NCBI RefSeq assembly: GCF_001659605.2
Contig: NC_035173.2
Location: forward strand, 11,780,835-11,844,834
Direction of reading: 5' to 3'
Source: Manihot esculenta
Taxonomy: Eukaryota; Streptophyta; Magnoliopsida; Malpighiales; Euphorbiaceae
Length of the DNA stretch: 64,000 nucleotides
This document shows positions 1 through 11,462 of the stretch, in pieces. The notes beneath the pieces are model-generated. The model saw nothing but the letters and a program-made list of their open reading frames with translations. It was not told the origin of the DNA and did not search any database. The first letter of the stretch is position 1. Every line of letters starts with the position of its first letter. The translations under genes were made by a program, and so were the position numbers.

Positions 1-640
1 TTGTTACATTCTTATGGTGAATTTTTTTTATCAAGTGTTAATATACCTGTGTATCAATTCTTTATCCTCCCATTCACCTTATTTCCACTTAAAAACCCTT
101 AACTAATTATATTTAAAATGTTTTTGGCTTGAAATTCTCACTTTTACAGTTCGGTTGAAATTTAGCAAGAAACTTAAAATCCCTCACAGGTATTTTTTTT
201 TTTTTTTTAGCTTTCCTTTCACTTTGAGTTCACTTAATTCATCATAGTAGAACCCCCAAAAGCCTTGCACAGTAAAAATTCACTCTTAAATAATTTGATA
301 GAAATCTTATCACCAAACTAAGAATTCCACACTTAGCATATCAATTTAGTATCAAAATCTTTATTTTATAGTGCTTTACACCTATTTATAGAGTAAACAA
401 AAAAGGAAGTAACATAATCAACCTCAAATAAAATATAAATACATGAGTAATTTTTAGAATCAGAATATGTCTAGTAATAATAAGGCGCCAAAGGGTTGTA
501 ATTTATATCAAGAAAAGATCCTAGAGCTGGAGAGAAATAAAAAAAAAAAAAAGGAATCAATTGGCTCAAATCTCAAAAGCCTTAGCTAGGCTTACGACAT
601 AACAAGTGCAATAAATACCCTCGATGCCAAGATGACATAA
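1..640. other. AT-rich intergenic DNA, no gene seen
   Basis: The stretch is AT-rich with homopolymer runs (for example the T run near 190 and the A run near 540) and stop codons in all frames. No coding, RNA or repeat structure could be supported. Confidence 0.6.
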
Positions 641-2160
641 TGCTTCAATGAACTCTTTATGAAAATAATGATGAGTATGATGACTTAGGAGTAGAGGATG
701 AAGTGGAGGAACAACTTAAGTAATGTAGGCAAGTGTGGAATGGTAACAACAACATCAAGATGCAAATTCTAATGTTTTCCTACACTAGTTCACTTAAAGA
801 GTATTTGAAATAGGTGTAGAGAGTTTATAAGTTTTTTTAGTGCCGAGACTATATTGAAGCTAAAAAGTGCAAACTTACTACCATATAGTTTGTTGATTAT
901 GCAAACTTATGGTGGGAGAATGTCAAAGCATAAAAAAGAAGAGATGTGGTAGATGAGGTAACGGCTTGATGTGAGATGCAAAGAATCATGGAAAAGGAGT
1001 TTATACCCAAATATAAAAATAGGAGTTGTAAATTAGGCTCCCAAGCTCAAGACAAGGAGGAATGTAGTGGAAGACTATATTAAAGAATTTGAAATGCTCA
1101 TGATACATTGTGACCTTCAAGAACCCTAAAACTAAGCCATAATATATTTTCTTAGCAGTTTAATGATGAAATTACTTATGCTGTTGAATTGCAACCCTAT
1201 ATTCTTTTTAGGATATCATCAAGCTTGCAATTCGAGTTGTTGAAAGACAATGCATGAGAGACAGTTATAAGCCTAATATAAATTCACCAACTACTAAAAC
1301 CACCACTACACTAGCCATACCTTCAATTCCTATTGTGATAGGTGATACAAAGTAAGTAGAGAAGGGAAAAAGTTATAACAAAGTGTTGGATGGCATGGCT
1401 AAAAGGAAAGAGAAGGTGAAAGATGCCAATCTTAAAAAAAAAAAAAGTAGAGGAATTAAATTATTTTCAAGTATCTTTGCCATGGCCATATTTTTGTTTT
1501 TATATGCTCAAACAAATAGGTGATGATTTTAAAAGAGTTGCAATTTGAGAAGCATGCTAATAATGAGCCTACAAAGGGGAAAGAGGTTTAATAAGGACAA
1601 AAAAGCATATGTGGAACAAGCCAACAAAGGAGAATTGTTTGTCATCTCCCGGCCTTTGAGCTTACTAACCAAGAAGGGTGATGAGCAGTGTGGTAACCTA
1701 TTCTATTCAAGGTGTTCAATTAAAGGAAAGGTATGCAACATAATTATTGATGGAGGAAGTTGCAACTGTAATCACATTAGTGGAAAAGTTTAATTTTTCC
1801 ACTATGAAGCATCCTAGTTTCCATAAGCTACAGTAGTTAAATGAAAAAGAAGTGAGAAAAATGACTAAATAAATCCTCATTCCATTTACTATTGGTAAGA
1901 GTTACAAACATGAGGTGTTATGTTATATTGTGTTTATAAACATGAGCCATTTGTTATTAGCACAACCTTAGCAACACAATAGAAGAGTGGAATATAACAA
2001 ATTCAAAAACATCTACTCTTTTTATCATTGATGGTAAAAAGATCATTCTTGGCACTTTTAAGCGCACATCAAGTGTATCGTGATCAACTCGATGGTAAGA
2101 AAGAAAATTAGTTAATACACTAGGTGCAAAGAAGGGGGAAGTCATCCACTTTTATTTCTT
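640..2160 (+). pseudogene. Decayed Ty3/gypsy gag-protease relic
   Basis: Conceptual translation with many stops and frame changes still shows the pattern of a plant retrotransposon gag core. Around 790-1110 there is an alternation like SLKEYLK, YANLWWENVK, EKEFIPKYK and a later EMLMIHC stretch, as in the Retrotrans_gag family. Around 1700-1790 the only sizeable open frame (1545-1793) ends in an aspartic-protease-like NIIIDGGS motif (family consensus I-D-G/S-G-S/A). Downstream, near 1855-2000, an IPFTIGKSY-like and SHLLLAQP-like stretch matches the post-protease part of Athila/Tat-type polyproteins. Reverse transcriptase and integrase are not recognisable, and no LTRs were found. What is seen is fragmentary; the family assignment is an inference from motif order. 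It cannot encode a protein. Confidence 0.6.
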
Positions 2161-2695
2161 GTTACAATGAACTAGATTTAAGGGGAAATCCTCTTGGAAA
2201 ATAGTGGAATGATGTGCCATGATTTAGCACCCATAAAAACATGATAACTATAGCACACCACATTTTTGTTAACATATGCAATATAGCCTATGATGTGCCA
2301 TATCAATTGTCACATCATATGCTATATCAATAAGCAAAACTTATCAATGAACAAGGTTAAACACATGTGAAGGGACTATTTCAAGCCAAGGTGGCGACTA
2401 TGGTACATATAAGTGGGATAAGATTGATGGTAAGAAAAAAATGCGTTGATGTATAAGGTGCAAAGGGGGAGGGTGAGTTATCCACATTTATTGCTTAGTA
2501 TAAAGAACTAGATTTAAAGGAAAATCCTCTTAAAGAAGGTGAGATAATATACCATAATTTAGCATTCATGATGACATAGTAAGTATAGCACACCATGTTT
2601 AAGCAACGCATGCGAATTGGCATATATTATGCCACATCATATGCTACATCAACAAACGAAGAGTGTCAAGGAACAAGGTTAGGACATCCATGTGT
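2091..2695. repeat. Tandem duplication, two diverged ~270-bp copies
   Basis: Copy 1 (about 2091-2370) and copy 2 (about 2426-2695) start with GATGGTAAGAAA-like sequence. They share GGTGCAAAG, GAACTAGATTTAA, AAATCCTCTT, TAGCACACCA, CACATCATATGCTA and GAACAAGGTTA in the same order, at an offset of 335 falling to about 322. They are clearly diverged, so the duplication is old. It follows directly on the decayed gag-protease relic and may be part of its internal region. Confidence 0.7.
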
Positions 2696-3530
2696 AAAAA
2701 CCATAAAATGACATTCATCATTATATTTCCTACTTGAACCTAATTTGACCAAGTCTTTTTCTACCCACACTTGGAAAGTAAGCTTCCTCTACTAACCCTA
2801 TATGGATTAAAAAATTTAACTTTGTATTTCTAATTAAAATTAGAAGAATCTCATATTTGTATTAGTGAGTTGTTCCTAATTAGTATTGGTTATTACTTCT
2901 AGATTAGTAGAGTAGTAAAGCTTATAAATATGCTTATGAGAAAAAATTTAAAGTTGAGTATTTTTGCGTTAATAAAGTATTGTAAAATTTCTTATCAACC
3001 TGTGGTTGTAAATAAATTATTCTTGATATTTCGTTATTATTGTGGTATGGCATCTAACTTTGAATGTTATTATATTCTTGTAACAAGTTTTTTTTTTTAT
3101 CAAAAGTTAACTCACCTAAGAATCAGTTTTTTTATTTTCGCCTAAAGCCCATTACCTAAAATCTATTAAAATGTTCTTAGTGAAAATTCTCACTTTTGAA
3201 ATATGATCCAAATAGAGTCTGAGAACTCAAAAACCTTCACAAAACACCTTATTTTTCCTTCTTATACTTTAATTTTACTTAATTCATTGTATTATTATCC
3301 TCAAAAGCCTTACAAGATAAAGATTTACTCTTAAACAATATGGCCAAAGTCTTGCAACAAACAGAGAATCCCTCACTTGGCATATCATTTCCGATGTAAT
3401 TTACTCTTTTTTAGAAAAATTATTACTCCCTCTAATATCATTGTTATTTTATTCCCAAGATATTATATTTTATAGGACCAGTGAACTAAAGAAATATTGG
3501 GCGTTGTGGAAATAATAATAAGAAACTTAT
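2696..3530. other. AT-rich intergenic DNA, no gene seen
   Basis: No open frame with recognisable protein similarity was found on either strand. The 71-codon frame near 2930-3145 has AT-driven composition and no motif. Confidence 0.5.
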
Positions 3531-3977
3531 TGATAAAGGACTATTTAGACTCCGTCAGGAGTTTCAACCAATATCGTTTGGCTAAGACGAAATAAGAGAA
3601 AATATAGGATGAAAGACTAAAAGTCTTATTGAAATTCCTCAAAGATTGAAAAATTGTTTTCTAATAGCCAAGGGAGGCTATTTATAATAGAAACAAAACC
3701 CTAATGTGCAAAATTATGAAAATACCCAAAATATCCAAAAATAATAATTAAAATACAAAAGTTAGCCCCGGTCCAAGTCTGCCGTAAAATCCAAGGCTAG
3801 TTGCTCCATGTCATTCCCTTCCACTTGTAAAGAACTCGACCTCGAGTTGTCTTCAGCAGGATAGTACTGAAATAGATCCGCCACGTTAAACGTCTTGGAA
3901 ATTTTCATCTCATGTGGGAGGTCAAGAACATAGGCATTGTCATTAATCTTCTGAATGATCCGGAATGGACCAATTTT
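3531..3977 (-). repeat. Left inverted arm (LTR and integrase C-terminus, reversed)
   Basis: Read on the minus strand, this encodes the same tail as 6182-6398 ([20 protein letters not shown] and onward), followed by the same LTR sequence ending CCTTTATCA. The two arms are nearly identical by eye; differences include one residue (KISKTF against KIFKTF) and scattered single bases. Confidence 0.85.
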
Positions 3978-3981
3978 CTGA

Positions 3982-6398
3982 ATGTGCGTAGATAGCAGGG
4001 CCATCAACAAAATTACAGTTCAATATCGATTTCCTATCCCACGATTTTATGACATGCTGGATCAGCTATCCGGGGTAAAGTCTTTTCTAAAATCGACCTC
4101 AAAAGTGGCTATCACCAAGTTCGGATCAAGGAGGGAGATGAATGGAAGACTGCCTTCAAGACTAAGGAAGGCTTGTATGAGTGGCTGGTTATGCCCTTTA
4201 GTTTAACAAATGCACCTAGCACTTTTATGCGACTCATGAACCAGGTTTTGCGTCCTTTCTTACGCAAATTTGTGGTTGTTTATTTTGATGACATTTTGAT
4301 ATTTAGTCGCAGTGAGGAAGAACATCTACAGCATCTCCGTCAAGTCATGATGGCCCTACAAGAAAGTGAGCTGATTATTAATCTTAAGAAGTGCATCTAT
4401 ATGACGGAGCGCGTTCTGTTCCTGGGATTCGTTGTTAGTGCTGAAGGGATACATGTTGATGAGACGAAGGTAGAAGCAATACGGAATTGGCCCATCCCCA
4501 AAACTATTTCTGAAGTTCGTAGCTTTCATGGCCTTGCCACTTTCTACCGACGGTTTATCAGAAATTTCAGCAGCATCGTTGCCCCTATCACAGATTGCTT
4601 GAAGAAAGAGAGAGTGCAGAAATTTGCATGGACTGAAGCTGCCAACAAGAGCTTTGAAGAGATTAAAAATAAGCTTACTTCTGCCCCTATTCTTGCTCTA
4701 CCTGATTTTGATAAACTATTTGAGATTGAATGTGATGCTTGTGGAGTTGGGATTGGAGGAGTATTGTCACAGTCTAAAAAGCCTATTGCCTTCTTTAGTG
4801 AGAAACTGAATGAAGCTAGAAAGAAGTGGTCTACTTATGAGCAGGAACTATATGCAGTATTCCGAGCTTTTAAAACTTGGGAGCAGTATTTGATGGGACG
4901 AGAATTTATTATTCACACAGATCATCAGTCTCTAATCCATTTTAAAACTCAAAAACATGTGAATAAGATGCATGCCCGATGGGCAGCTTACTTTGGAGCC
5001 TTTCATTATGTCATCAAACATAAGGCTGGCCATAGTAATAAGGTGGCAGATGCTTTGAGTAGGAGGGCTGCTCTGTTGATTACAGTTAATTAGGAGGTTG
5101 TAGGTTTTGAATTTCTGAAGGATTTGTATGCTACAGATGATGATTTTGCTGATATATGGGCTAGAGTCCAGACTCACCAGCCTACTGATGGGTTCTTGAT
5201 ACATGATGACTTTCTTTTTAAGGAGAACAGGTTATGCATCCCTCGATCTTCCTTACGGGAAAAGTTGATTCGCGAGATCCAAGGAGGAGGTTTGAGTGGT
5301 CATTTGGGGCGTGACAAGACTATTGCTGGGTTGGAGGAGCGTTTTTACTGGCCTCAATTAAAAAAGGATACAGGTCGGATGGTTCAGAAGTGCCCAGTGT
5401 GTCAAACTCAGAAGGGACATTCGCAGAATACAGGCTTATACACTCCACTGCCTATTCCAGCCCATCCTTGGGAGGACTTGTCTATGGATTTTATTCTTGG
5501 TCTTCCACGTACTCAACGTGGATCTGATTCCATTTTTGTTGTTTTTGACAGGTTCTCTAAAATAGCGCATTTCATTCCCTATAAGAAAACTAATGATGCT
5601 TCTCATGTAGCAAAACTGTTTTTCCAGGAGATTGTTCGCTTACATGGTGTCTCCAAGACCATTACTTCTTACAGAAATGTGAAGTTTCTAGCTCACTTCT
5701 GGGTGACTTTATGGAAACGTTTTAGGACTGAACTTCGATACAGTAGTGCTGCCCATCCCCAAACTGATGGACAAACTGAAGTCGTGAACCGAACACTTGG
5801 CAATCTTCTATGTTGCATCTGCAATAACAAGAAAACTGCTTGGGATCTTGCTCTTGCCCAAGCAGAATTTGCTTACAACAGTGCGATTCACAGCTCCACA
5901 AAGATGTCACCGTTTGCTATTGTGTACAGGAAAGTCCCAGCGCATACAGTTGACCTTATCGCACTTCCCACAGGTTATCACAACAGTCTTGCAGCAAGCA
6001 ACCTGGCAAAGCAGCACGTGGATATTTTCAAGCAAGTACAACAATGCCTTACGGAAGCCAATGATAAATATAAAGCTACAGCTGATAAACATAGGCGTTT
6101 CAAGTCTTTCAATGTCGGTGATCAAGTTATGGTATATTTACGCAAGGAACGTGGTGGAGGACAGAAAAAGCTGGACGCCAAGAAGATTGGTCCATTCCGA
6201 ATCATTCAGAAGATTAATGACAATGCCTATGTTCTTGACCTCCCACATGAGATGAAAATTTTCAAGACGTTTAACGTGGCGGATCTATTTCAGTACTATC
6301 CTGCTGAAGACAACTCGAGGTCGAGTTCTTTACAAGTGGAAGGGAATGACATGGAGCAACTAGCCTTGGATTTTACGGCAGACTTGGACCGGGGCTAA
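3982..6398 (+). pseudogene. Disabled chromovirus pol (RT - RNase H - integrase)
   Basis: Plus-strand pol remnant. RT starts at VDSRAINK. A 1-bp loss near 4075 shifts the frame, and coding continues from about 4085 in the frame that holds YEWLVMPF and the catalytic FDD box (YFDDILIF, about 4280-4300). RNase H follows ([10 protein letters not shown], then HTDHQSL). An in-frame TAG at 5091-5093 separates it from the integrase part: H2C2 zinc-binding region (HLGRDKT to CPVCQTQ), core domain with MDFILGLP, and [10 protein letters not shown] near 5760-5800. The middle catalytic Asp is replaced: the usual SDRD position reads SYRN (TAC at 5670-5672). It also lacks its 5' half. It therefore has at least three independent lesions and is not functional. 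Confidence 0.85.
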
Positions 6399-6629
6399 CT
6401 TTTGTATTTTAATTATTATTTTTGGATATTTTGGGTATTTTCATAATTTTGCACATTAGGGTTTTGTTTCTATTATAAATAGCCTCCCTTGGCTATTAGA
6501 AAGCAACTTTTCAATCTTTGAGGAATTTCAATAAGACTTTTAGTCTTTCATCCTATCTTTTCTCTTATTTCGTCTTAGCCAAATGATATTGGTTGAAACT
6601 CCTGACGGAGTCTAAATAATCCTTTATCA
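6182..6629 (+). repeat. Right inverted arm (integrase C-terminus running into LTR)
   Basis: Matches the reverse complement of 3531-3977. Includes the last about 70 codons of the pol frame (stop at 6396-6398), then non-coding LTR sequence ending CCTTTATCA at 6629. Other decayed copies of this LTR occur at 11971-12653 and 24488-24910. Confidence 0.8.
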
Positions 6630-7278
6630 GTTATGAAATCCGAATTAGATGTGAAGATTTGGACCTAGAATTAAGATTGTTATAGGTCTTGTTGGGTATT
6701 GTGAAATTTATTTTTGGACCCAAGGCCTTATGTGGTTGTTGTTGAGTTTTCTTTACAGGGTTATAAGTAAAACACTGTCGAAATTTTGGTAAAATTTTAT
6801 AATTGTATTTTTTCTTTTACAGTTTACTTCTTCCATTTGTGATTAATGTTTGATAAATGTCAATACATCTTTATAGATAATCGGTATCAACTGTCTTATC
6901 CCTTTTAACCGAGCCAACAGTAGTAAGGCTGACAAATCTATGAGTTGGATATTGAATATTTTTACAAATTTCAATATGTGTGGCATGCCCATGCATCATG
7001 ATTTAGATGTATAATTTAGTTATATATATTAAAAAGATTTTAATTGTTGCATATCTATTTATTGTTATTATTTATGGATGTTGCCTTGGGAATAATTTGG
7101 AGTCAAGTGCGGGAGTATATGTGTGGTCTATGGTGGATATAGATTGGACAGGTAGATTGGCAGTTAATCTGGCTTACGGCCTGATCCTTATAGATATGGA
7201 TTATCGGGACGTTGTCCCTCGCATTTGGAATTAAGAAACAGTTTGAGTTGATTTCGCTGGACCTGTAGGATCAAGAGA
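6630..7278. other. Intergenic DNA, no gene seen
   Basis: Nothing recognisable. A 75-codon frame at 7007-7234 begins in AT-rich sequence and has no motif; it ends just before the TRIM. Confidence 0.5.
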
Positions 7279-7450
7279 CCTAACGGTCGGCTGCCTACTT
7301 AGGATTCAATCCCACATCAGCGGAATACGGCAATTCTGAATTGTATATAACAACTAGCACGAAACTACTAAATAACTTGGGTTAACCATTTTGGACCAAG
7401 TGGAAAGTGAGTCCAAAGTTATTTGGGCCAGTTTGGGTCGGACTGTTTCA
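7279..7450 (+). repeat. TRIM 5' terminal repeat
   Basis: About 172 bp, ends GACTGTTTCA, followed at once by the primer-binding site. Carries GTATATAAC as a possible TATA element (near 7344). Confidence 0.7.
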
Positions 7451-7646
7451 ATTGGCATCAGAGCCCCCCTGGGTCAAACAAATTGTGCAGAGCTAGTGGA
7501 CCTGCCAGGAAAGGGCTACCCATGTGAGATGAGGTGGAGCCGCCCGAGGTACTAGTGAATCACAATACCCGAAAGTCCGGTCTTGGTTTAGTAATTGTAT
7601 TTGATTTAGTTGCGACGGGGACGTCACAAAATTTAGCGGGACCGAG

Positions 7647-7819
7647 TGTAACGGTCAGCTGACTGCTTGGAATTCAATCCCACATCAGCAGAATGCGGCA
7701 ATTCCGAATGGTATATAATAGCTAGCATGAAACTACTAAATAATTTGGATTAACCATTTTGGACCAAGTGAAAAATAGATTTTAAAGTTATTTGGTCCAG
7801 TTTGGGTCAGACTGTTTCA
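7647..7819 (+). repeat. TRIM 3' terminal repeat
   Basis: About 173 bp, TGTAACGG to ACTGTTTCA, preceded by a weak purine-rich stretch (GCGGGACCGAG, 7636-7646) in polypurine-tract position. Confidence 0.7.
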
Positions 7820-9700
7820 GTAGGGATTAGCTCCCATATGTATATAATATATGATGGATATATGTGAGTGCGTGTGTGACTCCTTATTATCTTTGTATGC
7901 GAATTTCAGTGTATTGTTTGTGTTATATGTTATCTGTGCATTTTCTATTAGATTGTATTAGTTGCAGATAGATTTATAGAAATTATTTTGATATTTAATA
8001 TCTATACTCATTGACTTAAACGTTCACTCATATTCAAATATTTTTATTCTCTAAATGACATGTGTATTTTCTTAAATATTGATCTATAAATTTTTTTTGC
8101 AGGTTTATCTATATTTTTATTATATTTTAATATTTTGAAAAGTTAACTCTAAAACACTACACTGTATCGAATGTATCAAGTTGTAGGAATTTTTATTTTC
8201 AACTAATATATTTTGTGATATTAGATTTTCTTTTAGAGTTGAACCCCTCTGGTGTTATTACTATTTTTTTATGATTATTTGAGAATGTTGTGAATTATAA
8301 GAATGAACTGAACTCCTTCGGTTGTTGGTTTTATTTATATACAACTCGAATGAGTTTTTTCACTATTGATATGTCCAGTTTTTAATGAAACTATATTCAT
8401 TTAATTTTCAATTTTTAAACCTTGATTTTTTAGTAAAATTTTAGGTTTAATGTGATTTAAAGCTTACTACAGGTTTTGAGAGACTTATACCTATCTAAAT
8501 TCTAGTATCAATCTGACCTATAAAATTGAGTCGTAATATATATAATATTAATTCTATAAAATAAAATTTTTTAAATAAAAATAAAATTATTTTAAATTAT
8601 AAATTACATAAAATTTAACTATGTATAACTTTTGTAAATTACAATCAATATCTTAGATGAAAAAATAATAATAATATATAAAAAAAATACAAAAAATTAT
8701 TATATTTTATTTAAAATATAAATGACATTTTTAATTTTTAATGTGCAGACTATTTGAATAAATTTAAATTTTTAAAAATTTTATTAAAAAAATGTAAGAT
8801 TTTCTATAGGAAGTCATCATGAGATGACTTCCTTCAAAAAAGCTTTTATTTAATAGAGATTTTTTTATAATCTTATCCAAACATTCTAGAAATGGTTTAT
8901 TAATTTACAAAATCACTTTTAATTTTATAAATGACCTACAAATCAAAGTCCTAATTTACTTGGGATTAAATCATTTTAAAGTCAAAATAATAATAATTTT
9001 TTTCAATTTAAACTCGAGAGTTTTTATTTTTATAAATGACCATACTACTAATTAATTAAAATCCATTATTACTAATAATAAAGTTATTGAGTAACAATAA
9101 GAATAATTCTAGAATTAATGAATTAAGAAAAATTATAGAACAATATTATAACCTTTTAAATTTAATATAATTTTAACCGAATTTCATACCTTTGATGAAC
9201 CAAGTAAATTTAAATTTAAATTTAAATAAACTTAAAATCAATTTACTTTTTTATTTCCTAAATATACTAAAATTAACAATTTCTTTCTTAATTTTTAAAT
9301 TAATATTGAGCTTCTGCATTTTAATCATCGAATATAAAATTTAACTATAAAGTTTTAAAATAAAAAATATATGTTAATTCATATATTTAAAAGTAAAAAA
9401 TATTTTACGTGGTGAATGGCATTTATTTTATTTATCGTTTCTCCTCCAAAGAGCCAGAGTAATTGGATTGTACCATCTAGTTGAATTGAGGTTAGATTCA
9501 AATCCATGGTCATGTATAGGAATAATAATTGCCAGCAATACACTTTGTCTTCTCTCCTCTGCAAAATGTCCTTCCATCCTCGAGCTTGACAAGAAAACAC
9601 TGAATTGATAGATAGAACCATCAGAAATCACTGCCAGAAACCAAAAGGAAAAGTGAAAAAAAAAAAAAACAAAGAAATAATAAAGAAACAAAGTGGGTTC
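7820..9700. other. Very AT-rich intergenic DNA upstream of UFO
   Basis: Long A/T runs, stops in all frames and no recognisable gene or element. Its 3' part (9400-9700) is less AT-rich and may hold distal promoter sequence of the UFO gene. Confidence 0.5.
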
Positions 9701-9716
9701 AGGCCAACACGTTTCC

Positions 9717-9724
9717 TATATAAA
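9717..9724 (+). promoter_or_regulatory. Candidate TATA box of the UFO gene
   Basis: TATATAAA within CCTATATAAACAAACAC, about 440 bp upstream of the ATG and followed by a pyrimidine-rich stretch (TTTTTTCCTTCC, TCTTCTCTATTTC) typical of plant 5' leaders. The leader between about 9750 and 10160 contains short upstream ATGs. Placement of the start site is an inference. Confidence 0.45.
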
Positions 9725-10160
9725 CAAACACTTGTCCCCCTGACACTCCATGAGTTTTAGCAGCTAAGTTTTTTCCTTCCTATAAGCAAATGTCTTTTCT
9801 TCTCTATTTCATTGTCCTTTAGCACCTATATCTCTCCTCCTTCGACTTCTCTCCATATCCATTCAAGAGCGAAATAGAAACCTACTCAGGTGATTGCTCG
9901 CAGTCTTGTACTGTTAGCATACCAAAAACACCCTGTTTGTTCCCCCGATAGGATGGTCTCTTAAAACCTGTACTTGAGATTTCCATTTTAGTTTCTTCTT
10001 CTTGCCTTCCCAAACTCCCACACCGATTACCAAACCTAACTGCTAACTTTCTTTCTTCATGTAAGATTAATAGCAGGAGCCACCACTTGCTTCTTTCTGC
10101 TACAAATTTATCAAAACCCAGCTATTCAAAACCAGGAAACAATCCCAGCTTTTAACCCAT

Positions 10161-11462
10161 ATGGAGGCTTTTAATGGTGCAATACCCTTACCCCCATCTT
10201 ACACTTTCACTGCTAGTAGTAGCAGCACTACTTCTGCCAATAATATCACCAATCCTTGGATGGACAGCAGGATATGGGGCAAACTACCTCAGAGACTGCT
10301 TGATCGAGTCATCGCTTTTCTTCCACCTCCAGCTTTTTTTCGAGCTCGCTGTGTCTGCCGGAGATGGTATGCTCTCTTGTTTTCCAACAGCTTTCTTGAG
10401 CTCTATATCCAGTTATCACCACGCCACCACTGGTTTCTGTTCTTCAAGCACAAAAGCCTTAAGAGCTATATTTATAGGAACAATAGCTCGAGTGGGAATG
10501 GCCAAAGTAGAACCAATTTTGAAGGGTACCTCTTTGATCCTAATGATATTGCATGGTACCGAATTTCCTTCGCTCTGGTTCCACCTGGATTCTCTCCTGC
10601 TGCTTCTTCTGGTGGTTTAATATGTTGGGTCTCAGATGAGGCCGGTACAAAAAATCTTGTCCTTTGCAACCCACTTGTTGGTTCTCTATCTCAATTGCCA
10701 CCCACATTAAGACCACGCCTCTTTCCTTCAATTGGCTTAACTGTTGGACCATCCTCCATCGACGTTGCAGTTGCAGGAGATGACTTGATTTCTCCATTTG
10801 CAGTTAAGAATTTATCCACTGAATGCTTTCATATTGATGCGGGTGGGTTTTATTCTCTATGGGGCACCACTTCCTCCCTACCAAGGCTTTGTAGCCTAGA
10901 ATCCGGTCAAATGATTTATGCTGGCGATCAATTCTACTGCATGAACTATAGCCCATTCAGTGTTTTGGCTTATGATGTAGCAACAAACAATTGGCGTAAC
11001 ATTCAAGCTCCCATGCGAAGATTTCTACGTTCACCAAGCCTGGTTGAGAGCACAGGAAAACTGATTCTTGTGGCAGCAGTGGAGAAGAGCAAGCTCAATG
11101 TACCAAAGAGCTTGAGACTTTGGGGGTTACAATCTTGTGGAACGACATGGGTAGAGATCGAAAGGATGCCTCAGCAACTTTACATTCAATTCTCAGAACT
11201 GGAAGCTGGTCGTGGGTTTAACTGTGTTGGGCACGGCGAGTTTATCGCGATTATGATTCGAGGATCTGATAAGTCTCTGCTGTTTGATATCTGCAGGAAG
11301 AGGTGGCAGTGGATTCCTCCCTGTCCTTACGTTTATGGTGGTGGTGTCAGCATTGGAGATGATAGTGGTGAATTGCATGGTTTTGCTTACCAGCCAAGGT
11401 TGGCTGTTCCAGTTACTGCGCTTCTTGATCAGTTGACACTTCCCTTTCAGTCGTTCAATTAA
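10161..11462 (+). CDS. UFO: UNUSUAL FLORAL ORGANS / FIMBRIATA-type F-box protein
   Basis: A 433-codon uninterrupted frame. After a short Ser/Thr-rich N-terminus comes a clear F-box at about residues 38-81 (IWGKLPQRLLDRVIAFLPPP, then RCVCRRWYALLFS). It then has the long UFO-type C-terminal region with conserved blocks LFFKHKSLKSYIY, LCNPLVGS, RPRLFPSIGL, FCMNYSPFSVLAYD, APMRRFLRSPSL, LVAAVEKSKLNVPKSLRLW and the tail LLDQLTLPF. Family knowledge: UFO/FIM is the substrate-recognition subunit of an SCF ubiquitin ligase (binding ASK1/SKP1). It acts with LEAFY in floral meristems to switch on B-class genes such as AP3. Length matches Arabidopsis UFO (about 440 aa) and there is no intron. The start is the first ATG of the frame and gives the family's usual N-terminus. 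There is no truncation or lesion, so it is probably a working single-copy gene. It sits alone between repeat blocks. Confidence 0.95.
   Translation: MEAFNGAIPLPPSYTFTASSSSTTSANNITNPWMDSRIWGKLPQRLLDRVIAFLPPPAFFRARCVCRRWYALLFSNSFLELYIQLSPRHHWFLFFKHKSLKSYIYRNNSSSGNGQSRTNFEGYLFDPNDIAWYRISFALVPPGFSPAASSGGLICWVSDEAGTKNLVLCNPLVGSLSQLPPTLRPRLFPSIGLTVGPSSIDVAVAGDDLISPFAVKNLSTECFHIDAGGFYSLWGTTSSLPRLCSLESGQMIYAGDQFYCMNYSPFSVLAYDVATNNWRNIQAPMRRFLRSPSLVESTGKLILVAAVEKSKLNVPKSLRLWGLQSCGTTWVEIERMPQQLYIQFSELEAGRGFNCVGHGEFIAIMIRGSDKSLLFDICRKRWQWIPPCPYVYGGGVSIGDDSGELHGFAYQPRLAVPVTALLDQLTLPFQSFN

Larger units (their letters stand above)
3531..6629 (+). mobile_element. CRM-like Ty3/gypsy chromovirus fragment folded into a large inverted repeat
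   Basis: The unit begins TGATAAAGG and ends CCTTTATCA. A left arm (3531-3977) is the reverse complement of the right arm (about 6182-6629). The right arm contains the integrase C-terminal tail of the polyprotein plus LTR sequence; the left arm carries the same tail backwards. Between the arms lies a plus-strand pol fragment that starts inside reverse transcriptase. Gag, protease and the N-terminal part of reverse transcriptase are missing. The flanks read CTTAT on the left and GTTAT on the right (TTAT shared), a weak sign that the rearranged structure inserted as one unit. The C-terminal tail ([26 protein letters not shown]) resembles the CRM (centromeric retrotransposon) clade, in which coding sequence runs into the LTR; that clade call is from memory. 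Confidence 0.75.
7279..7819 (+). mobile_element. TRIM (terminal-repeat retrotransposon in miniature)
   Basis: Two direct repeats of about 172 bp (7279-7450 and 7647-7819) share TAACGGTC, ATTCAATCCCACATCAGC, GGCAATTC, ACTACTAAATAA, CCATTTTGGACCAAGTG and CAGACTGTTTCA-like ends. The second repeat starts TGTAACGG; the first has the TG mutated to CC. A 12-bp tRNA-Met-type primer-binding site, TGGCATCAGAGC, lies at 7453-7464, two bases inside the first repeat. The internal part is only 196 bp with no coding capacity. Total length of about 540 bp fits TRIMs. No convincing target duplication was found and the repeats differ at many positions, so the insertion is old. Confidence 0.75.

Noticed and set aside
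9379..9691. Two overlapping minus-strand frames before UFO
   Set aside because: No similarity, run into an A tract, and lie just upstream of the UFO TATA region.
10174..10797. Overlapping frames on both strands within the UFO gene
   Set aside because: Shadows of the 433-codon F-box frame with no family similarity.
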